Part shown: in pieces, positions 46,325 to 57,799 of the stretch
Position numbering within the stretch: position 1 is the stretch's first letter
How the letters are laid out: each line of letters begins with the position of its first letter
DNA from: Sodiomyces alkalinus F11
Taxonomy: Eukaryota; Ascomycota; Sordariomycetes; Glomerellales; Plectosphaerellaceae
DNA: 64,000 bases
NCBI RefSeq assembly: GCF_003711515.1
Contig: NW_021167080.1
Span: 6,156,346-6,220,345, forward strand
Direction: 5' to 3'
Translations under genes and position numbers: made by a program
Notes under the pieces: generated by a model
Told to the model about the DNA's origin: nothing
Database searches by the model: none
The model's input: the letters and a program-made list of their open reading frames with translations, nothing else

Positions 46325-47513
46325 TTAATCCACTTCGGGAACCGGCAGATGGTCCACAAGCTTCAGATGCGTCAACCCCAACTTGGCCAAAGCCTCAATG
46401 GCGTTCCGATCTCTAAGCTCTTGCGCCTCCTCCTCCGACACGAGAACAAAATCATATCTCAGCAGCCACATCCCTCCCTCGCCGCCGACGTCGACGCCGT
46501 ACTTCTTCGCCGTCTCACCATCCACCTTGTCCAAGTCGACAACGAGGCTCTTCTTCACCCCAAAGACGGCGTCAGACGACTCGTAGGGGTCGCCGCGGAT
46601 GTAGAGCGCCGTGACGAGCTTATCCCATTGGTCCTTCTCGAACGTGAAGTGCATGTGCGCCGGCCTCCAGCAGTGCCGTCCCAGAAGCCGGAGCAGTTTG
46701 CCAACGGGCCCGTCGTGCGGAATCGGGTAGCTCACGGGCCGGATGGCGCGGAACCGGAAAGTCCCCTCCGAATCGGAGACCATTACGCACCGTCCGCTCG
46801 GGACACCGCCGCGGTCTGCGTGCTGTACGTCGTAGTGGCCCGAGCTGTCCGTCTCCCATATGTCGATCTTGACGCCTGGGACGGGGTTCCCCTTGGTGTC
46901 CTTCACGGTGCAGAGGGCTAGCAAGGGCTCCCCTTCCGGGTCATCCGACATGTCCTCCCCGCTGGCCAACGTCGGGGCGTCATGCGTGTGGAAGGGACCC
47001 AGCAAGGAGCCCTCGGTGGAAGACGGGGGTTTGGGGTGGTCGATACTGTCGACCAACAGGGATAATCCGAGGACGTCCGATAGCAGGATGAATTCCTTTG
47101 CGAATTAGCCCTCGTTTCCTCTCATACAGACGAACAATGGTAGAGGAGCATCCCCCCCCCCCCAAAAGAAAAAAAAAATTGGCCGACAAAGAAGGACGAG
47201 ATGTAGGAAAAAATAACCCAAAACCTACATGTCGGACATCGCTGCTGATCTGACCGCATCTGACAAGGAAATCGAGGGCGGCCATCCACTCATTTGTGCT
47301 TAGTCTCGTTTCGCGCGCGAAGTCGTGCAAGTGCGTCACCAGCCGCGACATGAGGTAGATCAACCTCGCATTGTCGCCTTGGGAATTGATCCGGATAGTG
47401 TTGGGCGTGATGTTGTCGCTGGTAAGATCCAACAGCGACGGGGCGTTTATGGTTTGTCCTTCCGCCGCTCCTTCTTTGCCGCTGCTGGCAGACGTCTTCT
47501 GTTGGTTCGCCAT
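46325..47513 (-). CDS. intradiol ring-cleavage dioxygenase (catechol or hydroxyquinol 1,2-dioxygenase-like)
   Basis: Two exons (47,513-47,229 and 47,095-46,325) flank a 133-nt intron (GTAGGT...AAAG) and give 351 residues. The N-terminal dioxygenase domain shows RLVTHLHDFARETRLSTNEW and, across the intron, CGQISSDVRH-EFILLSDVLG. The catalytic domain shows GPFHTHDAP, VKIDIWETDSSGHYDVQ, RPVSYPIPHDGPVGKLL and WRPAHMHF. The four non-haem Fe(III) ligands are visible as Tyr183, Tyr218, His242 and His244. SDAVFGVKKSLVVDL closes the fold. The enzyme cleaves catechol-type rings between the two hydroxyls, yielding cis,cis-muconate-type products for the beta-ketoadipate route. Catechol versus hydroxyquinol cannot be settled by eye. 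No signal peptide is seen, so it is probably cytosolic. It is intact although flanked within about 0.5 kb by RIP-mutated nests on both sides. Start: MANQQK is preferred over an ATG nine codons upstream. Confidence 0.92.
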
Positions 47514-48040
47514 TCTTGTTGCAGTATGCAGGAGATGCAATTTTTTTCAATCACTTTTTTAAAAAGATGCCGAGAGGCGTCCGTTCCTGTTTTTAGTTTC
47601 GCTTTTGATGTTTTATAGTACTGAGCTCTCGAATATCAGACTACACCATGCCAGGATTTGGGTCGGCACCGGATTCGGCCGTCCAGGAGAGGGTTGATGA
47701 CTTGAAATCCCTCCCTCTCGCGAGTCCAGATACTTGCGAGGCACCGGTCCCGATGAGAAAAAATGGACGCCCTTATTTATGTAATCCTCCATAATCATTA
47801 TTATTACTACCATTTGACGCTAGATGGTTCGCAAGACATCACCGGCATTATCTCCGTCGCGATCCCTAGTCTGGGATTATGGTGGACGGAATGGGACGGC
47901 GGCAGATGGGACTGGGTCTCGGGTCAGTCTGGTGGTGGTTCCGGGGGGCAGGCGTTGTCTCCAATAAAGTCAGCGGCGGAGACGGAACAACTAAGGTGCC
48001 GGCCATTCGGCAGGTAGAAGCTACAGTTCCATAACCCTGC
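47514..48040. promoter_or_regulatory. upstream region of the dioxygenase, up to the copia element
   Basis: Unique DNA of normal composition, presumably the promoter. The open frames near 47,763-48,051 on both strands overlap each other and show no motif. The copia target duplication CCTTT begins at 48,041. Confidence 0.45.
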
Positions 48041-48045
48041 CCTTT
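48041..48045. repeat. left target-site duplication of the copia element
   Basis: CCTTT, repeated at 62,378-62,382 right after the 3' LTR. The left LTR then lacks its first two bases (TG), which explains its length of 197 against 199 bp. Confidence 0.7.
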
Positions 48046-48242
48046 TATCACATTCTATCACGTGAGCCACGGTATAGTGACCTCCTATTAGTTAGAGGTG
48101 CCCTACTATCCTCGCTTAGAAGGTGGTAGATGTATTTAGGACACGTATACCCGTCCCCTTTTTCTTTCTTTTTTATAGAAAAATATCATTATATATTTCC
48201 TAAATTAACGCTCCCTATAAGCACGCTCCCGTGAATTTAATA
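48046..48242 (+). repeat. copia 5' LTR (197 bp)
   Basis: Aligned end to end with 62,179-62,377. Ends AATTTAATA, against AATTCAACA in the 3' LTR. Lacks the initial TG. Confidence 0.88.
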
Positions 48243-48258
48243 GTTATAAGCTCGGGTA
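48243..48258 (+). other. candidate primer-binding site of the copia element
   Basis: Right after the 5' LTR, GTTATAAGCTCGGG resembles, allowing RIP-type changes, the sequence complementary to the anticodon arm of initiator tRNA-Met. Half-tRNA priming of that kind is known for Drosophila copia and Ty5. Recognised by eye only. Confidence 0.4.
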
Positions 48259-48299
48259 ATAGTAATAACTAATAACTTCCTACAAATCTATTATCTACG

Positions 48300-49900
48300 T
48301 TTATTTTTATATACTTCTATAGTATTACGGAGCCCTTCTACGCTATCTTTATTAATAATAAGCTTTTATTCGCTAAACCCTTACTTAATACTATATCGAA
48401 TAAGCTCGAGATCACGGCTAAAACGCTTAATATCCCGCGCCTTAAATCCACGCGGTAATAGGCCGATTAGATCTTTTATATCTAGTCGTATACGTAAAGG
48501 ATAAAGGTTTAGGTATTACTCGATCCTCGTTAAAAGGATTAGCTAAATAACCGTCCTAAGTATATTATACCTAAATCCCTAGATTAACTACGCGAATAGT
48601 ATTCCTAAGGCGAGGGCGATAATACTATTATACCCTTAATATAGGAGCTTATACGCCTCGCCGAAATTAAGAACTAATAGACTATAGCCTAGAATTAAAA
48701 GCTTAGTCGCCTTATTAAGGCGTTTAATAAGGCTAATTAATTACTTAAAACTACTATAAAGACCTTTACTTATTAATAGGCTATCGAAGAGGCTATTAAG
48801 AAATATCCCGGCTATAACAAAGAAAAGTAAAACCGATACTTTATATTACGCTACGTAATAAAGGAATTTAAGATTAGCTTTACTCTGAGTAGTATTTATA
48901 TAAAGGAAGAGGTAAGAGGAGTATACGAAAAGTATCTATAAAACGCTTATTAAGCTAATACTAAAATAGCTATATAGTATATAGAGTAGAATACCCTTAT
49001 TAAACGCGTATATTAATAAAAGGTAACTAAGATTAAAGGACCTATTATTATTCGGCACTTCCTTATAGTAGTTAGATAGAAGTTTACGCGTATTTAGGCA
49101 GAAACTAAGCTTTAGGAGCTAATAATAAAAGAGGTCCGCGGCGATAAGATTTCCGATCTTCTAATATACGGCCGCGAGTTTAACGCTATTATAAGCGCTT
49201 TAACTATAGACGGTACGCGCTATAGTATTTATGCGACTCTAAAAGACTACTTAGATAATAATAAAGGCGGAAAGAAGCCTAAGAAAAAGAGTATAAATTA
49301 CCCTTATCGACGCGAATATATATAAAAGCTAGAGTATTATATTAAGCTAGAGTATACTCTAACCGGAAAATACGAGTAAAGATCTAATACCTATATTAAT
49401 AATAAGTGGTGTAAAGAGATAAGGAAGGAGATTAAGCTCCTAAAGTGGAAGAGCTTACGCGAAAAACTATTTGAAAAGGGATAGGAAAGCTCGGAGAGCG
49501 GTAATAGTAAGGGAGATAAGTATCTTAGGAAGGTTATTATAACTATCCTAGATCCCGCCTTTATCTATACTATAGAAAAGGTCCTTAGGATCTACGCCGC
49601 GCTCCGACCTAGCCTTTACCCGCTCTTATAAAGCACTCTTCTTAATAATTACGGCGTAACTCACCTTATTAACTTAATTAACCTATTTATTCTAGGTTCC
49701 TTTATTTTTATAAAAGGATCTATTAAATCCGGTATAACTAATTTTCTAATTATTAGTAAAAATAAACGGCTTTTTAAGAGAATTCTTAATAAACCTTTAG
49801 TTACTCCGAAAGCTAACTTAGAGCTTAATGATATAGTTATTATAAAGGGATTTTATATAAATATTATATCGGAAGCTCTATTATATAAGGTAGAGATCTA
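48300..49900 (+). pseudogene. copia gag and protease region, broken
   Basis: Lys/Glu-rich helical text (for example AIEEAIKKYP-like at 48,780) followed by a Lys-rich linker at about 49,260-49,320. The protease-like block STLLNNYGVTHLINLINLF near 49,630-49,690 has Asn at the position of the catalytic Asp and Tyr for Cys, as RIP would give. It is followed by NKRLFKRILNKP and NIISEALLYKVEI, typical of fungal copia polyproteins. Confidence 0.65.
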
Positions 49901-49949
49901 GTATTTAGGTTATAACTACTCGTTACGCTTTGAAACGGCGGAGAAAAGC

Positions 49950-51200
49950 GTAGTCTTATTAAAGCTACTTCGACGCTTTAATATAACTATCCTTTAGTAT
50001 AAGCTAATTTTATCTTCTTCTTCTTATTCGTTATTCTAACTAATACTATATAGTATTATTCCAATTAACTATAACTATTAGTATATACTTATTATAGTAG
50101 TCGATCGACTAATAAGAGCTTACTAATATTACCGACCTTCCCGTGACCCTCCTTGTCCGCGAGTCGATAAAGAATAGTTATAGTATTTAAGAGTAGGCTA
50201 TCTTAGACTAAGCGCTTTATAAGTATTAATTCGTAATACTAGGAACGTGTTAATTAAGGGAACTAAGCGGATAGACTATAAGATATACTCTAGAACCTAG
50301 GCACGTTAAGTTATATCTCGATATATATTAGAATACCGCTCCCTATAACCGTTTTAGCATATTTATTAGGATCTTTAAGAGCTACCTAAAAGCTATAAGG
50401 GTATACGATATTTTCTTATAATAAAGGACGAATATAGCGGCTAGATCTATATACTGCCTTTGGCTTTAAAAAATAGCGTTACGGTTTATAACGCGCTATA
50501 AGCCTTCGAATAATAGGTTAATCGGTAGTTTATATTATATATCTATAAGATACGTAGTAATAATAAACCCTTAAACGTTAATCTAGTAGGGGATTTAATA
50601 ACCTAGCTATAGGCGAGTAGTTAAAGAATCGATATAGAAATTATACCGCCTTATACCTATAAACCGAATAAAGGTAGTAAGAGAGCCGGTTAACTAATTA
50701 TTATAAATTCTAATGCTATACTTAACGGAGTAAGAATTCCCCTAGATAAATAGCCAGAAAGCACTAGAACGGTAGCGTTATTATATAATATAAGTCTCTT
50801 ATAACGATATAGATACTATTCCTTAGTAAAAATCCTCGACTTATAGTTTAGAGATAATACGCCGATTCCGGTAAAAGAGTATATAGCCGACCTACGCCCT
50901 AATTGGAGTAGTATTTATGCCTATAGTTACTACGCCTATCTAATAATAAGAGATAGGGAGGCTAGGAGGAATAGGAAACTATATAAGGTTTAACTAAAGG
51001 GATATATTAAGTATCTTATAGGTTATATTACCTATAATATTTACCGAGTATAGATTTTATAGCTTTAGAAGGTTATTATAACGCGTAATATATAGTTTAA
51101 CAAGTAGCTGTCTATAAACTATAGCTTAAAGAAGTAGAATAAATTCCGGAGCCTAAAATAAGGAACTAACATATAATTTACGAAATATCAGAAGATAAAG
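49950..51200 (+). pseudogene. copia integrase region, broken
   Basis: Lies between the protease and reverse-transcriptase blocks. The text is coding-like but heavily interrupted, including an LPLALKNSVTVYNAL-like patch near 50,455-50,500. I assign it to integrase by position in the copia order rather than by complete catalytic motifs. Confidence 0.5.
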
Positions 51201-51979
51201 ATAATGACTTTATCCTATAGACCTACCCTCCGGGTAGATTAATTAATAGCGTACCTTCTAGAGAATAAGTATAGTCCACGGGGTTAAACTCGGGGGTAGG
51301 AGTAGTAAACGCTAAATTAAACGCTTTATCGCTATTACTAGATACACCTAATACACCCGAACTGCCCGTAACAGGACTTTAAACCCTACACGTAATACCT
51401 AATCCTTAGAGTAGGAATCTTTAGGTTATAAGCGTAAAGCTATAATGTTTAGAGGAACTCTTAATTAATAATTCTTCTAATTAATAAGATAACGGAGCGG
51501 CTACCTAAGAAGATACTATAACCAATACGCTAGGATTATATATACTAGAGCTTAATACGGATACTTCGACGATTTTAACTATAGAAAGGAGTATATAGAC
51601 GATAGTATAAGGACTAGCTACCCTTAATCCGTACCACGGTATTAGCTATACTATGGCGTCCGGATTTAGACTACCTATCCGACTAACTCCTAAGGTGACC
51701 GCCTATTAAAGGAAAAAGAGTATACTAGTAAAGGAAATAACGTGCGTAAGCGTAAAAATTACTAATTACAGTGCTTAAGGAAAGACTATTCGGATTAATC
51801 TACGGATATATTATATAGAGCCAGATATACCTTTAACTTATACTTTTTTTTCATCTAATTAATACGGAGAGCGCTAGGATAGGCTAAAAGGGCTTCTAAC
51901 CTTTAATTTAATAATCCTCGGAGTAGCCGATACTAAAATAAATACCTATTCGAATACTAAAAAAAGGCTATAATATTAC

Positions 51980-53600
51980 CGAAGCCCTTAATCGATAATA
52001 GGGTTTATTATAACCACCTAAAGGCTATACTAAGATATTAATAGAAGCTTACTAACTACCTGATATATAAACGGTTTAAGAAAGCCACGTAGAAAGAGGT
52101 AAATAAGCTAATTAAGAAGTGTATATAAAAGGAAATTAAACGCTTAGAGGCGAAGTTAAGGCCTTTTCCGTTAAAGTGGGTTTTTACCTATAAGTTCGAC
52201 TAAGACGGATATCTTAAATAATATAAGGCACGCTTATATATTCGAGGGGACTTATAAGAGAGCTTAATAATTAAGTGAACCTACGTAATAATACTCTCTA
52301 TATAATCTTTTCGTATTATTATAGCCCTAGCTACTTAGTTTAATCTAGACATTAAGTAACTTAATATCGTTAACGCCTTTATTAACGCCTAAAGGAGTAA
52401 AATAGGAACGCCCGTTATATATAAACTTTCTAATAGATTTAAGTAACCCGATAAGTGCTTAGAGCTTCTTAAAGTACTATATAGATTACGCGACTCGCCT
52501 AGGCTATAGTTTTAGACCTTCGCGGCCACCCTAATAGACTTAGAGATAGAGGCTAGTAAGGAAGAACCGTGCCTATTCTATACTAAGGCTTAAGACGTAT
52601 TCGTTATCTTCTTTATAGATAATACTCTTATATTATTTTATAGAGATAGTGCTATAAATAGCCTTAGGATTATCGAAGGGTTTAAAATAAGGTTCGAGGT
52701 ATTAGAAAAAGGGGAACCCGATTAGTTTTAAGGTATTAAGATTACTCGAGATCGCCCTTTATATAAGGTTTTCCTCTCCTATAACTTATATATCGAAAAG
52801 ATCGTAGCTAGGTTTAAATTAAACGCTCTAAATACCTATTTAGTAATCTCTATTCCTATTATAGAATACCGGAAAAGAGAAGATAAAGCCACCGCTTAAG
52901 AGATTAAATCTTATTAAGAAAAGGTCGGATTAATGCTTTATATAATAGTTATAATACGTCCTAATATAGTATTCGCCGCCTTTATCCTCTCCTGCTTTCT
53001 TAGAAACCCCTCTCCTAAGTATTATAAGGCGGTAGACTAAGCTATCCGCTATTTATTTATAATAAGGGACCTCTTAATTTAGTATGGATTAAGTATTAGT
53101 TTATAGGCGATAGTTATTATAAGTAACGCCTTTTTTATAGATAATTTAGATACACGAAGATTATTATAGGGTTACCTTATTAGCCTATTTAGTGGATTAA
53201 TTATATAGAAAGTAATAAGATAAGTAACGATAATATCTATAACCGAAGTAAAGCTACTTATTTTAGAGTAAATAGTAAAGGAAATAATAGGTTTAAAGCG
53301 TCTTTCTATTAGAATACGCTTTAATACAGAATCTCCTTAGGATATCTATTACGATAACACGTAAATAATACGCCTAGTAGTTAATAATAGCTTTAGGATT
53401 AAGATTAGGCTTCGCTATATAGATATATAGCGCTTTTAGGTAAGGTAGGAGAATATAAAAGGATTATTTAGAGTCGTATATCTTACTACGAATTTAATAC
53501 CAGCGGACGGATTAATCAAAGTATTTCTATAATAAGAATTCAAGAACTTTCGAGTATATCTTAATATAATTAGTGTATAAAGGGGGTAGAAAGAAGTAGT
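51980..53600 (+). pseudogene. copia reverse transcriptase and RNase H, broken
   Basis: Clear copia blocks: LPLKWVFTYKFD and GYLK, KARLYIRGDL, LDIK, NIVNAFINA (normally DVxNAFL), and FFIDNTLILF at the YVDD site (about 52,609). The RNase H part shows GYLISLFSGLI near 53,165 and the end IRLRYIDI, then LTTNLIPADGLIKVFL (normally ADGLTK). Loss of Asp at the active site and many stops make it inactive. Confidence 0.85.
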
Positions 53601-54128
53601 TAAAGTCGAAATTCCCGCGCCTAGGCGTACTACGCGCCGGCGGTTTAGTTAATTTAGTAAAAAGTAAGGTATAGTTATCCTAATACTAAAACACTATACT
53701 AAAACCTAAAAGTAAACCCTAAAAGATAATATCAGAGTATACTAGATAATTTACTAAGCTCTATTAGTGCTATTCGGAGTGCTATTCCACGTGATATCTA
53801 CGCTATTTCCGTTAGCAGGAGGAGTAACGATAAACCTATTCTCCCGAAGAATATCTATTATAACCCGCGCGAGTTAGGAGGTAGAGTTACTACCCGAGGT
53901 AATAGCAGGAAGCTAATTTAATACTCCCTTAAGTTCTTCCTTACGGAAGAACTTCTTATTTTCCGTATCCTTTATTAACTTAATTATAAACTTTACCGTT
54001 TACTTAAGTTTAGTAAAGAATTATGCGAAATTAGTTAGTTAGAGTATTTAAGTGTTGCAATAAAGCGATAAACGTACCTTTTTATTATTGTTCTTAGAGT
54101 CTTTAACAATTTTTCGGACTATAATATA
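53601..54128 (+). other. copia 3' region before the gypsy C insertion
   Basis: Non-coding-looking RIP-mutated sequence after RNase H. It continues after gypsy C at 61,221. Confidence 0.5.
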
Positions 54129-54133
54129 GTTAA

Positions 54134-54336
54134 TATAACGGCTTGTCAAAAGTTGTTCACGTATTGAGGCCGAAAATATACATTATTCGAATTAAGGAAG
54201 GAAAGGAGGAAAGGAAAAGTCTGCGCAGTGTGCAGACGGCTAAGTATATATAGGATCGCACGGACCTCGCTAGGAGTCCGTGCTTCTTAGTCCCGGCCAC
54301 TGCTAAGGATTATTCCGCGGGCCACGGCCCGTAATA
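54134..54336 (-). repeat. gypsy C LTR (left, 3' LTR in element sense)
   Basis: 203 bp, alignable without length change to 61,013-61,215. Contains the inverted GC-rich arms CACGGACC/GGTCCGTG-like and GGGCCACGGCCC. Confidence 0.9.
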
Positions 54337-54346
54337 TACCCCCCCC

Positions 54347-54356
54347 NNNNNNNNNN
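54347..54356. other. assembly gap (10 N)
   Basis: Ten N follow a C-run, right inside the left LTR of gypsy C. This is where the polypurine tract of a minus-strand element lies (G-run on the minus strand), so the true length is unknown. Confidence 0.99.
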
Positions 54357-55139
54357 CTAAAGGCGATAAGGTCGTCCTTATATCGTAGTCGCGCGGTTAT
54401 AACCTCGTATTACCTTTAGCCGCTTCGCGTGTAATCTAAATATAGCCTCTTTTATTCGATTCTATTAAAGGCTCCTTCGAAGGGAGGTAATCTGTAGTAG
54501 TTAAGATTCTTTTAAGGCTAAAATAGCATAAAGGGGGTCTTATATAGCGGTGCTATCGCGAGCTCCTTACCGGCGTGCGTGCTTATCACGAATAACGTGT
54601 CTACCGAATATATAACCGGGGGTTATTCCTTCTACCTAAATAACGTAGGAAGGGTAGTAAAATAAACCTCCTACTATTCCTCGTTTTTACCTATTTCTTC
54701 CCCCTCTATAGCTTGTTTTTAGGCAGCTATCGAATTCTTTTTTTAATTATTTTTTCACACTATAAGTAGTCCCGAGATACTTTATAGGTCTCGTGGTAGT
54801 ATAACTAATATCGCTAAGTAATAGCTTATCACTTAAGCCGCCTATATCCTCCTTACTATAAGTTAGTACTCCCCTTGCTCGTGGTTTAGTGCTATAGCTA
54901 ACCGTTAATAGATATCTGACTTCGCCTTACCTAGTAAGCGCCCTTATAAGGGTAATAGTAATAACGATATAAGTTCGCGGCCCCTTATTACTACGGGTTA
55001 CGAGGTCGGCCGTAATTAACGATAAGTAGACCCCGGCCCCCCCCCCCCCCCGCTAAAAAGCGACGTGCCCCTAAGAACCCCCTAAGTCCCCGGCGACTCG
55101 CTCCTTATACGTAGTACGCTACTAGGTAGTATAAATAAG

Positions 55140-56020
55140 AATATAGTATCGAATATTACTACTAGTCGGGCCCTAGCGCAGCTAGGGCTAACACTAAATA
55201 CTATAAGTGCTTATATTATACTTATAAGTGTTCTGAAGTGAGTATACTAGTTATACGTGTGGTAACTACGACTAACAGGTAATATAGCTCCCCCCTACTA
55301 CCTATAACGCCGCTAATACTCTATAGGACGCCGCTTATACTATAAATAAGGACTCTAACGATAAGAATATAAGTTTATACCTGCCCTTCGCTTAGCGGCT
55401 TTCGTGTTAATTTTTTTATAGAATCGCCGTTAATACTAAGATATATACGGTCGTTTCTAAGTCGCGCTTAGTTAGGCTAAGTCGGGTAAGAGTATTGCCC
55501 CCCTATCGTAATCGCCCGCCCCGCCTATCACGCTTACTCCCGCTATCGCCGCCGCTCCTATTACCGCTCCTACGCCCGCCTTATCGCCTCCCGCTACCGC
55601 TACCGCCCCTACCGCCCTTACCGCCCCTATCGCTACCGCCGCCGACCGTATTTTTTAGGCGGGTTTACTATAAGCTCTAAAGAATATCGCCTTATCCTTA
55701 TCTAACCTGGATAAGACCCTTAAGGACGTGGTCGATAAGATAGAGGATAAGAGTAATAACCTTAGTACGATCCGTAAGGATATCCACCGCGCCGTTAAGT
55801 ACGGCATATATATATATAAAGGCTATACTATTAGATAATCTATTCCCGCGGGTAATTAATAGGGGGTAGCCTCCGAGGCTACGCCTACCTCGGTTACTTT
55901 AGCGGCTTACTTTAAGCCGATAAAGGAGTCGTAGGTAGGTACTGCTAAGAATAGCGTGGCCTTATAAGAGGAGGAGCTAAAGGAGGGTAAGATTATAGGG
56001 GAGTAAGGCGTTTATATCGC
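55140..56020 (+). pseudogene. antisense frame between pol and 3' LTR of gypsy C
   Basis: On the plus strand, opposite to the pol of this element, one reads SGPSAARANTKYYKCLYYTY then KCSEV at about 55,165-55,245, a Pro/Ala/Arg-rich stretch (about 55,490-55,650), a coiled-coil-like segment (LSNLDKTLKDVVDKIED, then LSTIRKDIHRAVKYGI; about 55,690-55,805) and an acidic end (EEELKEGKIIGE). Position, antisense direction, Cys-containing patch and coiled coil mirror the frame in gypsy A. Stops interrupt it. Family not recognised. Confidence 0.55.
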
Positions 56021-56199
56021 TTTTAGGATTTTACTTAGTTCTTTTCTACTCGTAAGTTAAGTAGCGCGGGGGTATAACCCTAATATAATCTCGCTTTCGG
56101 TTTTTATCCTCCTCGTCGCCGTGTCGGCCTTTTTTCGCGTCCGTATCTCTTTTATATACTATTATAAAAGTCCGTTATTCGACTATACCGGACTATACT

Positions 56200-57560
56200 T
56201 TTTCTCGAATTTATTAAGTATTTATATCTCCCGTAGGCTCTTAAGCGGTTCCTATATTAGTTCCACGTAGCCCTCCTATCGTACTAGTATTTCCCGGACC
56301 TTACCACGACCTCGCCTTTAAGTACGGGCGTAAAGGACTTCCTCTACTACCTATTCCTCCTCCTTATCTAGCCTTTTACGGATAGGTAATAGCTAAGGGT
56401 CTATTGTCGCTTACCCTAGTAAGGGGTCGCGGTCGGCTTACTATAGGAGATCTATATAGAAACGGTTATAGATCTACGAGGGGATATTTAGTTCTACGAT
56501 ATAGGAGTTAACGACCTTTATGACTTTATATTTATAGTAAAGCCAGGAAAGTTTCTTCGAGGGCCGTGGCGAGGAGTAGTTACCGATATCTAATTATATA
56601 AGGTTATCCTTTTCGAACCTTTTAATAGAGTAGCGCCGACGACTTACTAACTCCTCTTAGCATAGTTATATAGCGGCTATCACGGCTTATACGAATTAGG
56701 TGGCTTCCTTAAAGCGATTTAGTAAGTCCTGCGCGGAAGCCTCGCGCTTATCGGTCGGCGTAGTCTTATTAACTTAAAGAGGGTTTATATAGTACCCGTG
56801 TTATAGGAAGAACGGGCTTATTTAGATTATCGAATTTACCCGGTTATTTAAGGCTAGCTACGCTACCGGTAATAACGTGTCCTAATCGTTTTAGGCGTAA
56901 TAGGTATACGCCTATAGGTAGGCTTAGACTTCCTAGTTAATACGTTTAGAACCTCTATCCGTCTAAGGGTAGTATACGGTACTTAGTCGCTATTTAATAC
57001 CCGCGAATTTATAAAAGTATCGCTAAAAGCGGCTAGTCTAGTTTAACCCCTTATTGCTAATAATAGACTTCGGTATTCCGTAAAACCTATAATAGTATAG
57101 TAAGAACCGTTTAGTATAGGCTTCGGTATTTATAGTATCTATCGCTTTAAGCGTTACCGATACCGAGAGTCGGTCGGTAATCACCTATAAGTATCTATAC
57201 TTACCCTTACGGGTGGGTAGTAGGTCTATTATAAAGTCTATCGCGATATCGTAGAAGATTCGCTCTAGTATAGGGAGTAGGCGTGGTAGTCCTCTCTTTA
57301 TACCCCTTTATATATAGCTGGCTCGGTATATATCGTAATTCCGTACGAATCTTCTAATATCTTAATTTATTCCGGGCTAGAAAAACTAATAGGCGACTAG
57401 GGCGATAGTGTTATCCCTGCTAGGGTGTCCGCCGACTACTAAGTTATAGATCGCTTATACGAGACGGCCTTATAACTGGTAGCTAACCCCGTTTTCGCTA
57501 TCACCTAGCACCTATAGGCGGTTATAAAATATTAGCCGACCTTAGTCGATTCTATACTTA
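56200..57560 (-). pseudogene. gypsy C integrase, broken
   Basis: On the minus strand the core reads DIAIDFIIDLLPTRKGKYRY then VITDRL (about 57,170-57,260), matching the first Asp block of Ty3 integrases. The zinc-binding N-terminal part should lie just upstream (about 57,400-57,540). RIP stops interrupt it. I did not confirm a chromodomain. Confidence 0.65.
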
Positions 57561-57799
57561 GCGATCTATATTTAAAGCTCTAGCTCGGGGGGGAAACTCC
57601 GTTCTTCTACTACTACCGCGGTAAGGGTGCCTTAATAACGCTTATCGGTAGCCCTAGCTTTATCCTATAATCGCTATAGGTCGGGGTTTATTTTAAAGAC
57701 TATAGTTAGCTCCGGTAACGTTACTCTTACTAGGTATACCCGGGGGGAGATAGCTATATCGGGGATTATCTAGATATACCTCTTTTACTCTTAGACGTT

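Noticed and set aside
54337..54346. C-run before the N gap as a biological polyC feature
   Set aside because: It fits the polypurine tract of the minus-strand gypsy element, stretched or broken off at an assembly gap; no separate meaning can be claimed.
55495..55680. Pro/Leu/Arg-rich plus-strand frame
   Set aside because: Low-complexity off-frame reading of the linker in the antisense region of gypsy C. Composition alone keeps it open.
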